From Venturia oleaginea (Eukaryota > Ascomycota > Dothideomycetes > Venturiales > Venturiaceae): DNA of 64,000 bases. The notes beneath the pieces are model-generated. The model had not been told where the DNA came from. It made no database searches and saw only the letters and a program-made list of their open reading frames with translations. The DNA lies in contig JABMLP010000001.1 in the NCBI GenBank assembly GCA_013176395.1, positions 1,922,001 through 1,986,000 on the forward strand. Direction: 5' to 3'. Each line of letters starts with the position of its first letter. Within the stretch, counting starts at the first letter, position 1. A program made the translations under genes and the position numbers. Below are positions 48,024-59,351 of the stretch, one piece after another.

Positions 48024-48859
48024 GGGCTCAAGCTGGCCCCATCACCAAAAGAAGAAACAAGTACAGGAGAATAACTGTCACAATATTGGATTCACAATTC
48101 GTCGCCCGGATTCCAGCCTCAATACGTTTCCGCATAGTCAATGCATGGCCAGGACTGTAGTCTAGAAAAGAGTTTCCTGCTTCGAAAACATCCGCCACGG
48201 CAACAAATACAAATCATTGCTGCAGATCCTCGCATCTGCTTCCCTTACCTCACTTTCCCTCGTTCCCACCCATGAAACATTCCACACAGACAAACTTCAA
48301 AACTAGCCTGTCTAGACGCATCCCTGAAGCCCGATTTGATCAACGCTCCAAATATGAGCAACCAATATCCAGCATGCTCATCCATTTTGGCCAGGTTGGA
48401 AACCCGATCTTCCGACTCTGATCTGTGCCGTCTGGACACGCAGCTCTAACAAGCTGATCGTGTGTCTATGCTACGTAGTAGGAATCGAGTGAGAACCAAG
48501 ACGTTACCACGCAGCTCTCGAATCAGTACATTCGCGTTGCTTGCCCAAAGCTGAGTCTTCTCCCTCCCCTCACTTCACTTCTCACTTTGCTTCTAGTGGT
48601 GAACCTTTCTGATACAGTGCCGTCAGTTCAATGCCCAAACTACGTAGCGTTTCCAGGTTGGCTGGCTCAAATTCTTGATTGTTCTTCCCAGAAAAAAGTT
48701 GAGCGATCTTGACATTATCTGACCCAGGATCTCAACCCTTAAACAATCTTAGTGAAGAAGTGTTGACAGCATGTGCAGCTGAATGAGATCCATCCAATTA
48801 ACTACCTCCTACTATCTACAGACATTTGTTCTATCCGCAGCCTCACCCTCCTCTCCTCT
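48024..48859. other. convergent 3' intergenic region
   Basis: Nothing recognised between the ATPase gene and the membrane-protein gene, whose 3' ends face each other. Confidence 0.45.
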
Positions 48860-50108
48860 TCATCGTGTGCTTGTAATCTCGACAGCCTTCCTCTCATCTT
48901 GGAGCCTCTGATGCCCCTGTCGCAAGACTTCGAGTTCGGAGTTTGTGACTTGGGGGTGTGCTGGGTATTGGCGTTCTACGGGTACAACTTTGAGACTGGA
49001 TTCGGGTACGACTTGTGGTTGTGTTTGATCGGTATGACCTGTGATGTATCGATATGCTCCTGGTTCTCGCCCTGCCACCTCCGCTTGTTGAGTTTCAAAC
49101 TCTGAGACTGGGATTCCATATGGCCTGTTTTGCAAATGTCTCCCTCCTTCTAGCTCTGCTGTCGTGGCGTCATTCCTCGTAAAAGTGCCCGTGCCGGATG
49201 GGAGCTCCGCGCGTTTTGACTCAAAGGTATGTGACTCTAGCAACAACTTATCAGTATCTGTTTTTCACCTGGGTGAAAGTGGATCCCACCTTTCATATCC
49301 GAAGCTTTCTCTGGTAAATCGTGGCCAGCCTGGGGATTTCCTTTTATCATCTCAGGCGCATCGTTGCCTGAGTAGTCTACAGAATTGTGGACAAAGTTGT
49401 ACCGGTGACGTCGTCGCCAGAAGAAGACACTGATTACTAATAGTACGATAGCACCTAAGCCCGATCCAACTCCTAAATCCAGTTTCGCGCTTGTGCTGAG
49501 GCCTGTCTCTGCGCTTGTTTCGGGGCCATTGGGATTTGAAGATGCTGTATCTGCTGTCCCAGAGACTGTATTTGTTGGGGAAGGCGTCACATATGCGACA
49601 CCAGGACGTAGAGGATCCGTTTCCAGTCTCGAAAGATCCGACAACTTCCGCCGAACCTGAATTGCGAGCGCATTGGTCGATGATGCTGTGAAACCACACC
49701 AGCTGGGATCAAGTCTATTATATATAGAACTCCCATCTCTCATTAGCTCCTCACAATCGGCCACAGAGAACACAAGTCTCAAAGGACGATATGCACAGAC
49801 GTTGGACAACATAATCTAGCCGTCTCACCGCTGGTAAGGGGCGGGCCCAAGGATCCTGATTGCAAAGTCGTGTCCTGAGAGGTTGCTACGTAGTAACCCG
49901 AAGGACAGATGCCAGGGGAACAAAAGGCGTTTGATACGACGAAATTATAATCGGTATAGTAGGCTGAGAGTCTGGGAGGTGCACAAGAGGTGAGAGGGCC
50001 AGTGAGGAAGCTGCCAATCCCGGTTGATGAGATAAGGGTGGGACATCCTGGGGGAGGCGTGAAGATTGTTGTTAATTGGGCGACACCACCGCTTGAGCAG
50101 GTTGTCAT
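48860..50108 (-). CDS. single-pass cell-surface protein with Cys-rich ectodomain (Mid2/WSC-like type)
   Basis: Three exons fit in frame: 50108-49797, 49749-49290 and 49236-48860, giving 382 residues. The ectodomain opens MTTCSSGGVAQLTTIFTPPP and holds paired Cys (CSPGICPSGYYVA; TARLCCPTS), the pattern of a common fungal cell-surface family. A Ser/Thr-rich stretch (TSSNPNGPETSAETGLSTS) leads to a single membrane span, LGAIVLLVISVFFW, followed by basic RRRHR and a cytosolic tail ending VEITSTR. No N-terminal signal peptide is obvious, as in many such proteins. The first intron (49750-49796, 47 bp) lacks a strong branch site and is the weakest part of the model; the second (49237-49289, CTGAT branch) is good. 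Sensor or wall-anchoring roles are plausible, not shown. Confidence 0.65.
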
Positions 50109-50600
50109 TGTTCTTGTCCTTGTACGACGTGTTATCAATAATTAGTTAAGGTGGGTTTGATATAGAAGTGAGCAGAGATAGTCAGCCATGAGTAGAGAGG
50201 ACGGATCATGATTTGGTATACACCATAAGGATTTAGAGGCTTGGCCAGGGAGTGCTTGAATGATCTAGGCGCAGATAGAGTTCAGCCTCGCGCCTTGCTC
50301 TGACGAATGACATCCACAAGCTATAGAATGGGCCGTAGTGATACCGAAGCGTAGCCTATTCGAGTGCGTGGTATCTTTGGTATCACGTGGGTGCTTTCCT
50401 TATCGACGAATCTGCTTCTCATTTCTTGAGGCCGCATATTTCATCTGGAGGGTGTTCTATGTTAGGCGCGGATCACTTACCAGGTCCTAAAATACACTAA
50501 AAACAACAGAATCTACTACGTAGTACGAGAAATGGAAGTCCCGAGTCCCGGATAGATGATTTGCGCGTAACGTATAATGCCATTGAGACTTTAGATAGTA
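50109..50600. other. intergenic
   Basis: Promoter side of the cell-surface gene. No other element seen until 50601. Confidence 0.4.
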
Positions 50601-50684
50601 CTGTGGTCTGATGGATCATAAACGTCTAGCGGCTAGATCTTCGTGGGGGTGTTTCTTGATGTGATGGATCGGATAAGGGGATCC

Positions 50685-50892
50685 TCTTGAATGATACACA
50701 GTGAAAAGATGAGGAGGATTAAGGATTGCATGAGGTTCATAATGAACCGGTGACCGAGCGATAGTTATACAGATGTGATTGCTTTGAAATCAAAAGACGG
50801 GTACATGATTCCGACGGCTGTATGCCACCGATATCCACTTCGCGGCTAACTGAAATTGTGGTATCATCCAACAGCGGCTGTATCATCTAACA
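50685..50892 (-). repeat. 3' LTR of the copia element
   Basis: 208 bp, identical to 52354-52561. The preceding polypurine tract (element sense) is at 50893-50902. Confidence 0.93.
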
Positions 50893-50946
50893 CACCCTCT
50901 CAGGGCTAGCCTCAGGCCTGACATGACATAGACAAGTGGTGATACT

Positions 50947-52159
50947 TCAGTCCTTGGTGTTGAGGTTTGGTGAAGCCTGATTGGCTGGTTTTGGTGTGGT
51001 TGTTGGAGGTGATTTTGCCAATACCTTGATGACGTGCTCGACGTCAACCATATTGAGTTGAGATAAGAAGTTTTGATGTTGTTGAGGGCTCAGGATTTTC
51101 GTCATTCCATCAGCGATCATCATAGCAGTGGATATCCAGATAACAATAATGAGAGAGGCTTGAACCTGTTGGCGGAGCCACATTTGGTGGATGTCGACGT
51201 GACGTAACCGAGTGACTAGTTTTGGAGATTCATGGTTCATTAGTTTGACTGTCTGCTGGTTGTCGCAGTGGATGATTGTAGGCTCTTGAGGGTTAAATCT
51301 GATAGCTTCAAAGAAGCGGTTCCACCACATCATTTCGCGTGAAGCTCCAGAAAGAGCGAGGAGTTCAGCTTCAGTGGTAGAAGTTGATACTGTTTTTTGT
51401 TTGGTGGCTCTCCAGTCAATAAGCCCACCGTAAAGGCTGAACGTGAAGCCTTCACTGCTGCGGCGGGTGGCGATATCATCGGCGAAAGATGCATCAGAAT
51501 GACATGAAAAGACGTTCTCAGTTTTGAGGCCATTGAACTGAATTGAGAGGTACCGAGAGTGATATAGATAGATGATGACTTGGTCTGCGGCGTCAGAGCA
51601 CTGCTGGCTGGGGTTTTGCAGATGTTCTGAAAGGAGAGAGACTGATTTGGCGATGTCGGGTCTTGTGATTGTGGCTGCGAAGTTGATAGATCCAACCTTC
51701 TGTTGATAGACAAAGATGAACTGCGTATGCAGCGGAGACGTTGGCGTAGATTTTGTTTTTCAGCTCCTTCATTGCCTTAACTTTCAAGTCGTGCTCAACT
51801 TTTTCAATCTTGAAAACACCCAATTCGTACTCAAATTCCCACCGTTTTGCCGCGTTGTCAGGAATGCCAATTGTTGCTGGCGTAAGGCCAACGTCGACGG
51901 GTAGTGGGGCCCTTCGGAGGTACAACAGAGGTTGCTCTGTATAGGCTTGAGCAGGGGGAGGGTTCTGGGCTTGCTGAGATGGAGTAAGAGCAATAGGTTT
52001 GGGCTCAAAATCTGGATCAATGTATTCCCAAAGATTGTCGGTAATTGCTATTTGACGAATCCAATCGCGGAAGGCGTTCCACTTTGTAGGGTCCGAAAGG
52101 AAGATTTCAAGGGAGTCTCCCTTGAGCTTTGACGATGCTAATGCAGCTGACATCGTCAT
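50947..52159 (-). pseudogene. copia gag-pol remnant: gag N-terminus joined to RT/RNase H end
   Basis: From ATG 52159 the frame encodes a gag N-terminus (LKGDSLEIFLSDPTKWNAF, WIRQIAITDNLWEYIDPDF) with a QPPPAQAYTEQP-type linker. At about 51716-51721 it meets, out of frame, the end of the reverse transcriptase (FVYQQKVGSINFAATITRPD) and the RNase H domain (HSDASFADD, STSTTEAELLALSGASREM, RHVDIHQMWLR) ending near 50947. A deletion of several kb removed the rest. No functional product is expected. Confidence 0.85.
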
Positions 52160-52342
52160 GGTGGTGGGCGGGGATCTTTTCGTATATTCCGAGAGGATGT
52201 TGGATCGATGGCAGAATCGTTGTAAACACTGAAAGATGGGCTTAATGGGACTAGCGTGTATGGGGTTTGATAGAGGGGGTTGTATCAATACACGGCGGTG
52301 AAACCAGAAAGGGTAAGGTGTGTTTACGAGGGTAGGCAAGCC

Positions 52343-52353
52343 GGGCTCATAAC
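52343..52353 (-). other. primer-binding site, half-tRNA-iMet
   Basis: The plus strand GGGCTCATAAC is the anticodon arm of eukaryotic initiator tRNA-Met (CAT anticodon inside). The element-sense complement GTTATGAGCCC lies directly next to the 5' LTR. Priming by an internally cut tRNA-iMet half is known for Drosophila copia. Confidence 0.8.
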
Positions 52354-52561
52354 TCTTGAATGATACACAGTGAAAAGATGAGGAGGATTAAGGATTGCAT
52401 GAGGTTCATAATGAACCGGTGACCGAGCGATAGTTATACAGATGTGATTGCTTTGAAATCAAAAGACGGGTACATGATTCCGACGGCTGTATGCCACCGA
52501 TATCCACTTCGCGGCTAACTGAAATTGTGGTATCATCCAACAGCGGCTGTATCATCTAACA
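52354..52561 (-). repeat. 5' LTR of the copia element
   Basis: 208 bp, identical to 50685-50892. Confidence 0.93.
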
Positions 52562-52597
52562 GATCCACTGACGTTTACTATCTATTAGACCACAGTA

Positions 52598-53788
52598 CGC
52601 GTCGCTTTCGGTATACCATGCTTGCCGTCCTTATCTCAAGGGGGTTCTAATTATGGGTGCTGATTCGAGAACCCCGATTGATGTATGGAAAGTTTATAGT
52701 TGTGTACATCGCTGATTTGGGGTACGAGAGGGATGAAAAACACGAACGAATCAAATCCTGCTCGAAGTTTCAGCATAGCGCAGTAATGCTTGCCACGTCT
52801 GTCTTATCTCTTCTAACATTCATGTTCAGACAGTGCTCGTTCTCCATACCACTTATATTTACCTCGCTCCTGGTACCTCGGTCGCCCTTAACAGGCCAAC
52901 GGTAAGAATTCCACGCTCTTCTTCTGATCATGAGGGCCTGATAGCGTCGATTGTTTATGGCTTGAAATATGCGAAAGTGTGCTGTTTTGCATGTCTGTTC
53001 AAAGCGGAGATTTAGACCATATTCTACGGAGGTACAGAGGCGAGACAATTTGCTTATGTCAACCCCCTATTCTATTTAGGGAAAACCAGCAAGATATTTC
53101 GCACTACTTTGAGCTTCGGTGTAAGAGCCAGCTTGAAAACATTGTCACACTGGGTTCGAGACACATCGATTCGTGCAGAGATACATAAAATAAGTCACGG
53201 GACTGTGACGGGCTTTGTCCCGAAGTGATAACCCGAAGTGCACCTAAACCTTTACACCCTCCACCAATTGCATCTTTTCCATCAGGTATGGATGGACACC
53301 TCCCTGACCCTGACCCCGACCAGCACTGCCAATCATCGTCATGCGACCCTTCACTAGTCATTTGCCCAAACACCGAGCCTCTGGTACGAGATAACATCCA
53401 TACTCATGAATCTTCGAACGTAGGCTATTTACGACTCGCTGGAGAGAAGAAGGAAAGACAGAACTATTCTCGTGGTGATGAGTTGCGTTCGTGTGAACTG
53501 TATGGCTTTTCAAGGCTTGCCCGGTCTGGTATAACCACATCAAGACGGACTCAGTTAGGCACATCATCCGTTCGTTCAGACATCGCCCCATTCGCTCGAC
53601 AGTGTACAGAGAGTCCCTTCGAAGCGACGCGCGTAACTTCTTCAGTCATGCTTTCCTGCCTCCGATCCCACAGGCTCGAACCATACAGCGTCGGGTCAAC
53701 CTCCATATCTTCCTCTATTTCTTCAGACAGCACCGCCCGGCGGACTTTCCATTGACTTAGCTCGTGGTATCCTCTTGGTGACAACGGA
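52598..53788. other. intergenic
   Basis: No gene recognised. A minus-strand frame (53551-53811, MTEEVTRVASKG etc.) overlaps the end of the zinc-finger gene and could be a further exon, but the possible introns are too short (25-38 bp) to accept. Confidence 0.4.
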
Positions 53789-54502
53789 CTAACCTGGGCT
53801 GTTATGAGCACTCATACTGCTGGTGTAGCTGTGGTGATTCTCATCGGAAGGGTTCGCTCTTGATTCCTCTACATCAGTTGTCCAAGCAGGGTCTCTGGCT
53901 GCTGAGGACGACTGACGAATCTGTTCCCTTCTGGATGAATCTGTACCCAAGGCGACTTTCAGCCCAGTAGTCATTCGATTCAATGTCAGTTCCAGTGCGT
54001 CCATCCTCGATTCCTGCGATGATTGTTGGCGTACATCTTGTGGGCGGTTCTCGATTCGTTGTGCTAGGGACCTTGCACGCCTCTCGATGATCTTCTCTCT
54101 TGGAGTACCGCATCGACATCGTGAACGCTCCCTTTCAATTGTGGAACGACGAAACTTCTGTTCATCCATCTTACGGGCGCGTTCGAGACAATCGAGCCGT
54201 ATCAGCACGTCATTCATGGCTCGGTCGACGAAAAGGAATTGGGCGTTGATTGTAGCTGAATCTAAGAGCGCTTCCTCGTTTCTCGAATGGTGACTTGGCT
54301 CAGGCGAGGCTGATTGTTCGTTCGTGGAGACTGGAGGTGACGGTGGAAACTCTGATTTCTTTCCGGTCAACTTTTCCAACGCCTGCTCAAGACGAGCTAT
54401 TCGTTCTAAGGCGTCGTTGTGCTCTGTGGATGTGTGACGCCGGAGTTCTGATGACCGTCTGAAACTATGCGAGCACATATTACAACAATAACGGGAAGGC
54501 AT
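53789..54502 (-). CDS. single C2H2 zinc-finger / coiled-coil protein, 237 aa
   Basis: An uninterrupted frame from ATG 54502 (MPSRYCCNMC). The N-terminus is one C2H2 finger: C7-x2-C10-x12-H23-x4-H28. A predicted coiled coil follows (ERIARLEQALEKLTGKK), then Ser/Pro-rich sequence and a second helical part (DRAMNDVLIRLDCLERARKM; SQESRMDALELTLNRMTTG). An Arg/Cys-rich stretch (ERERSRCRCGTPREK) lies between. The tail is Ser/His-rich. A lone finger at the extreme N-terminus with coiled coils suggests a DNA- or protein-binding factor that dimerises. Target and role are unknown. It lies in repeat-rich surroundings. Confidence 0.6.
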   Translation of the reverse strand: MPSRYCCNMCSHSFRRSSELRRHTSTEHNDALERIARLEQALEKLTGKKSEFPPSPPVSTNEQSASPEPSHHSRNEEALLDSATINAQFLFVDRAMNDVLIRLDCLERARKMDEQKFRRSTIERERSRCRCGTPREKIIERRARSLAQRIENRPQDVRQQSSQESRMDALELTLNRMTTGLKVALGTDSSRREQIRQSSSAARDPAWTTDVEESRANPSDENHHSYTSSMSAHNSPG

Positions 54503-56024
54503 CTGCTGATTGAAAAACAATTTTGACTATGGCAGGATTTTACTCAACATGGTAGGTCTCTGTCTTTATGCTGCAAGTACTGTGGGCCTTGAATTCAACG
54601 CTTCACATGTAATCTGAAATGCACGCCATGTGGGCGTGAGATATCAAGCCTTCTATTGATGAACTCTAACTTATCGACAAACGTAGCTCCGTGCGCGATG
54701 ATTCGTCTCAGTTGCCTTCAGCCAACAGCATTTCATGAAACATTGGAATTCTGCCATTGTTTGAGCACGGCATAGCTCCCGCACCACAGTTGGGGGTCGG
54801 GTAGCCTTGCCTAAATTCTTTGCCGTCAATATAAACAGACCATCTCATCAACATCCAACGGTTCCAACCCGGCGGCGGTCGCAGAGTGCATCCGGCAATG
54901 CGCCCATCTCGATAGTCCCCCACCTCCATTAGCGCACCCAAAGCCGTTCTTCAGCCATCAACTCTTATCGAAGCGCGCGCAGCTGCTATTAATGACAGCA
55001 GTTCGACATCAGTGCTCGACAGAAGTAGGTCTCCAGGGGCAGGGGCCATTTCAATCCAGTCTACCGGGCTTACGAAGTACAACCAGGCTGAAAACGTAGC
55101 AGCTTACAAGGCCATAGATGATTCGCATACGAAACCACAAACGCTCAATGTCTGCGATGACAGCGATAACCCACCCAGGAGGAAAACAAGAGTGGTTTAC
55201 GCTCCCTGGTCAAAGGCATGTGCTGTGGAGCCTTATGGACTTATGAACACCTTGAAACACGTCTGGAGGCTCTTTCCGATGTTCCGCTCCCGCGCCTGGA
55301 TCCCTGTTCTGCACGTCGACATCCGATACACGGCGCGTTTCTCTCGCAGCACATATATTGAGTTTGCGCTACCATCACCATGCTCAGTAAGCTGAGTTCG
55401 CGATTCATATAGTAGTAAGGCTGACGAAGGCATCGCCGGTCGACTGCTAAGTGGCACCATGCCGCATTAGACTCATTTTGCAAATTCACGGCCATCAGAC
55501 AAGATTGCATCTCCTGCACTCGAGTTAGCCAGTTATCTTGTCTATTTAGAAGTCGTATAGATTACTCTCGTAGTACGTAGGTCTTCTCCTCTTTTCTCTC
55601 CACTAAAAACCCCCACAAAGCATAACTCATGCATTGGGAGATTTCTTGAGATAAGAATAGCAGGGTGTATTCTAACAGTTCAAGCTGTGAACTTTACCGC
55701 TGAAGAACTGAGAAAAAAGAGGCTAGAATAGGCTTGGGGAGAACCTAATACAGGCTATCGGAAATAAGTTCGTAGAGACAGGCATACGGAATCCTTGGGG
55801 GAAATAAAAACTGTCCTGGTGAAACCTTCTGCTACCAGCGCGCCCCAGGACGATTTCAACGAGTTTGATTGGTATACATTGGCTGGTAAGCTAATCGGCA
55901 TGTAAATCTCAAGATCTGATGTCACTGATTGGTGAATTTACCCTGCTAGAGACCTGTTGTCGACCTGGAGCGCGCTGGTACTTCGGGTTCGACTTTGAGA
56001 GCAATTTCTTGAAAGTGTAAAATG
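54503..56024. other. gene-poor accessory stretch
   Basis: A minus-strand frame with ATG at 54929 could encode 73 residues (MEVGDYRDGRIAGCTLRPPP...), but I see nothing to support it. The stretch from 55560 is AT-rich and lacks long frames. Confidence 0.4.
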
Positions 56025-56680
56025 AGTCTATTAATTGGCGCAAGTCGGCAGCTTTATGGTGGGCATTGGCGACGTATCGCTATATAGCAATAGCGGTATT
56101 TCGCAATATCTATTCTGCGTTGAAAATTGTAAATACCAGTAAATATCAAAAATGGGATAAGTATACCCCATTTTTCGGCTCTTCTAGGGTGGTATAGTCC
56201 CAGAATACGAGGATTACCGAGTGCCCCCGTAATAGCTCTAGCCCAGAAAGGTAAATCAACCTGTTTAGGTAAGGTTGCTAACTACTAATAAATATGGAAA
56301 TATATCGCTTTTGCTTCTTATCATGCGTTTTATTATAACCGGCGGTTAAATCCCACCCTAACCAGATTAATAGCGTATTTCACGGTCAAAGTCTTACACC
56401 AGGTTTCCCTGCTCTACCCTTGCTTTCCGCGAGAGCCAGTCTCGAAGAAGTAGTAGCTAAGCTTTCTATAGCTTAGCTACTACTTCTTCGAGCAACGTAT
56501 TGGCTATATAAAAGGAAATCTAGTATACGACTTTGATCGTGAAATACGGTACTAAGGCGTGACGACTTTGAGCAAATGGGAGAGCAGCGAATTATAGAAT
56601 CTCAAGAAAAACCTCCACTTATGGCATCTTTTGGGATTCGGGCCTTGGTTTTGAGCTACCGAATTGCGCCAATCAATACG
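56025..56680. repeat. nested fold-back repeat
   Basis: Outer arms around 56025-56052 and 56652-56680 (TATTAATTGGCGCAA and its degenerate complement) match at about 22 of 28 bases. Inner arms are 56375-56393 and 56529-56547 (GTATTTCACGGTCAAAGTC, one mismatch). At the centre, 56441-56492 forms a perfect hairpin with 22-bp stems and an 8-base loop. Most differences between inner arms are C/T or G/A. Confidence 0.6.
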
Positions 56681-58686
56681 GGAGGATAACCCGAGCGAGA
56701 AGCATAGAGCCTCGAAACATCGAGCATCCCATACAATTCCGACATTCGAAACGCTAGTTTATGGTCAGTGATGTGCCCGGTCCCCACTCAAATACTGTCT
56801 CACGGTAGCTTTGATGAGCTGGCACTGCCATAGACGATTCCTCGAAATCTTGGTTCCCCACCATCTGTCGCACGTATCGCGCGGATTTACGAGCAACGAG
56901 AAAAGACGGAGCCACTCCGAGGGGGACACGGTTAGATTGAGACGGCCAAAGTAGAGTGGAGGAGTTGTCATGGTCGGTTAGATTCAGTGCCCGGCGGCGG
57001 GTATGGGCCGATTGATGAACCTCTAAGAGGTTGAGCCTTGAGGTGTGTCCAACCAAGGAAATCGCGCAGGAGCGTGGAGATGTTGATGATCGTCATCCCA
57101 CCTGTTAACATTAGCAAGCCAGTCAACGGACTCCTTGATGTCGGCTGGTGGTTTCTGGGCTTGCTTGACACAACCAATAAATATCTTCGACTGCTCTTCG
57201 TGAAAGCATAATACTCCAGGGTAAGGCTGAGGCTCCGAACGAATGTGAAGAGTCCGGGTTTTCGTGAATTTCATTGTCCGACCATCCGTGGTAAGGTAGC
57301 GTACAAACTGGCAGATAGCGGTTGCTTTCCAGGGGTAGTGCCATAGCGAAAACGTGACTTGGCCTGGGTTTCGCCTAAGGTATCAAAGTTCACATACAAA
57401 TCGTGGCCGTGCCAGTTCATACGGTAAGACTCTTCTATGGACAGCTCACTACGCGTACACGCTACTTGGGCAATCCCTTTCATGGCGAGTAAGATGCACT
57501 GGTCGCACTTAGATTCTAGTTGTTCTACCGTTGAATCAAGGGTATCGTCAACGATTATTGACGAAGATCTGATCGTCGATTCATTTAAAGTTCGAGCGGA
57601 CTCACTCCGTCGTTGCAGGCGTTCCGTCGGACCGTTTCGCTACGAAAACTTGCCGATCTCAGCCTACCAACACAGATTACATAATGCACCATTGGAGCTC
57701 TGCTTTCGGGGTAGTTCTCATTTCTTTGACTCTCCACGAGCCGACAAGTGTTGCCAATACAGTTCAATCGAGAATATTGCCGCGCGAGCTATCATCAGCC
57801 GTTCTCAAGGTTGATATCTCGAAATCTGCCGAAATCAATTCCATGACTCGCCAGCAGTCTAACCATGTCGGTATCGGGTTACCAAAGTCTCAGTGTGATG
57901 CTAATTTCTGGAGGCCAGGCCACACTATACACTGCCGAAGCCACTGGAGAGCGTTAAACTGCGATGGACATATACATCCCCATCTCAAAACTCAGTATGA
58001 GCCTCAGTAAGCCCAAGTGCTTTCTTATGCAGCGACTCGAGAGTAACACCGGCACGGGTCACATACATGCGACTTCAATGGACTCGCTTTTTCAGGTCTC
58101 GTAGGAGGTACACTTTCATCCCTTCCAGGTCCAACGTAGCTTTTGCTTTCCATTTGTTGTTTCCGATTGGGCTTGTAGTTCGATTGCCCGAAGGAGATCC
58201 TCATCGCTGATTGTCGCAAATGAAATTTCTTGTCGAAGCCGTGTAAGCTTTTTGATGATAGCTCGATGTTTACGTTTAAAAGAGTTGGGAGAGGGTTTGT
58301 TTATGTTATGTACCTGCCTGTCTGCGTCGTTTCGTCCGAGAATGCCCAAGCTTCTCAGTCACTGAATCCTTCGCCCAAAACCATGTAAGGGATGCGCGTC
58401 TTGGACTCTCACTTTCAACGAGGAAAAAGCCTGTGTTACAGAGGCTTAAGAAAGGATGAGCATAGGAGCAGAGAGACCAATCAGGATTATTACCTAGCTA
58501 GCATGTTGAGTAACGCAGACTTTTGTAGACCGACCGCATTTCTATAGAGGAGAGGGGTAGGAGTCTCAACAAGGTGAAGGGAGGAGCGAAGAAGGCAGGA
58601 AAAGCTATCGCGAAGGCCGAACGAGGCTGATATCAGCCCTCATCAAACCATAACTCACTCACAGGAGGACCTGGTGGGAGTTCCAC
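56681..58686. other. degraded region, no intact gene
   Basis: Several overlapping minus-strand frames between about 56758 and 57483 read like pieces of one protein (MNWHGHDLYVNFDTLGE; RTLHIRSEPQPYPGVLCFHE; ADIKESVDWLANVNRW) but shift frame repeatedly. Another minus-strand piece near 58116-58310 is helical (KHRAIIKKLTRLRQEISFAT). I call these gene remains only tentatively. Confidence 0.3.
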
Positions 58687-59351
58687 CTAGCCGGGAGCTC
58701 TGTTCCTAATCTCTTCAACCTTCTTCAGGCACCGATCAGCCTTGTGCTCGGCATCGTAAATCGATCCTCGCAAAGAAGCATTGTCAGCTTCGAGCTTGCG
58801 GATGCGACTGCTCATCGAGGACCTGTCGGTCTCTAATCTCTTCACGCGCTCACCCATTCATCTGACAATATCCTGAGCGTCAGTGGCAGCAGTCATGGCT
58901 CTCCTTTCCGCATCGTGGATAGTGCATTGAGCCTCGACCAAGCTGGCCAAAGTAGCTGCATGAGACACCTGTATATTACGGTTATGCCTCTCAACCTCGC
59001 GTTGAATCTTCTTGTGCTCTGATTGTAACGACTCTATATGAGCCTCGTAATGCTCTGCGAGAGCTATTGTGCGTCCCTTCGCCCTTCGAGTGGCCTCGTC
59101 TGCCCAGGCGCAAAGAAGATCCCGCTGGATTGCGACCGTGTCTGTATCTTTCCTCCCACTCTTCTGATGTGTGTGAAGTATGCTCCCAGCGCATAGGAGG
59201 TTCGTGGCGGAGAAGGTTTATGTCAGGGTTGGAGATATGGTGGTCGACAGGTGGGCTACGTGAATAGTACTCGACGCTCTGCCATAGTGGTCTGGGAGGC
59301 GGTTGTGATGGTGTTGATGGTGGAGCAGACTGTCTCTATTGTCCGACATGT
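58687..59351 (-). pseudogene. coiled-coil protein gene, disrupted
   Basis: On the minus strand a long helical frame reads ADEATRRAKGRTIALAEHYE, then KKIQREVERHN, ATLASLVEAQCTIHDAERRA and, after one in-frame TGA (58858-58860), MGERVKRLETDRSSMSSRIR and SIYDAEHKADRCLKKVEE to a TAG at 58687-58689. Upstream, a second frame encodes a Pro-rich start (STPSQPPPRPLWQSVEYYSR) and WEHTSHTSEEWEERY, and a third holds the only suitable ATG (59351, MSDNRD). Two frame changes and one nonsense codon interrupt an otherwise continuous coiled-coil protein. No GT..AG intron restores it that I could find. Family unknown. Confidence 0.6.

Larger units (their letters stand above)
50685..52561 (-). mobile_element. internally deleted Ty1/copia retrotransposon, complete with LTRs
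   Basis: An 1877-bp element on the minus strand. Two 208-bp LTRs (50685-50892 and 52354-52561) are identical by eye; the ends read TGTTAGATGATACA...ATTCAAGA. The 5-bp target duplication GATCC flanks the whole (50680-50684 and 52562-52566). The primer-binding site GTTATGAGCCC abuts the 5' LTR and a polypurine tract TGAGAGGGTG abuts the 3' LTR. Inside, only the start of gag and the end of pol remain; protease, integrase and most reverse transcriptase are missing. It cannot be autonomous. Identical LTRs mean very recent insertion. Confidence 0.93.
50601..52595. mobile_element. older palindromic DNA element split by the copia insertion
   Basis: Positions 50601-50626 (CTGTGGTCTGATGG...) and the reverse complement of 52570-52595 match at 22 of 26 bases. 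TA dinucleotides flank both outer ends (50599-50600 and 52596-52597), as for Tc1/mariner-type elements. Without the copia insert and one target copy it would be about 113 bp, i.e. MITE-sized. Confidence 0.5.

Noticed and set aside
53551..53811. Extra 3' exon for the C2H2 gene
   Set aside because: In-frame splicing would need an intron of 25-38 bp, below the size of every other intron here.
55012..55395. 127-codon plus-strand frame
   Set aside because: It begins at GTG, not ATG, and no splice acceptor or family match was found.
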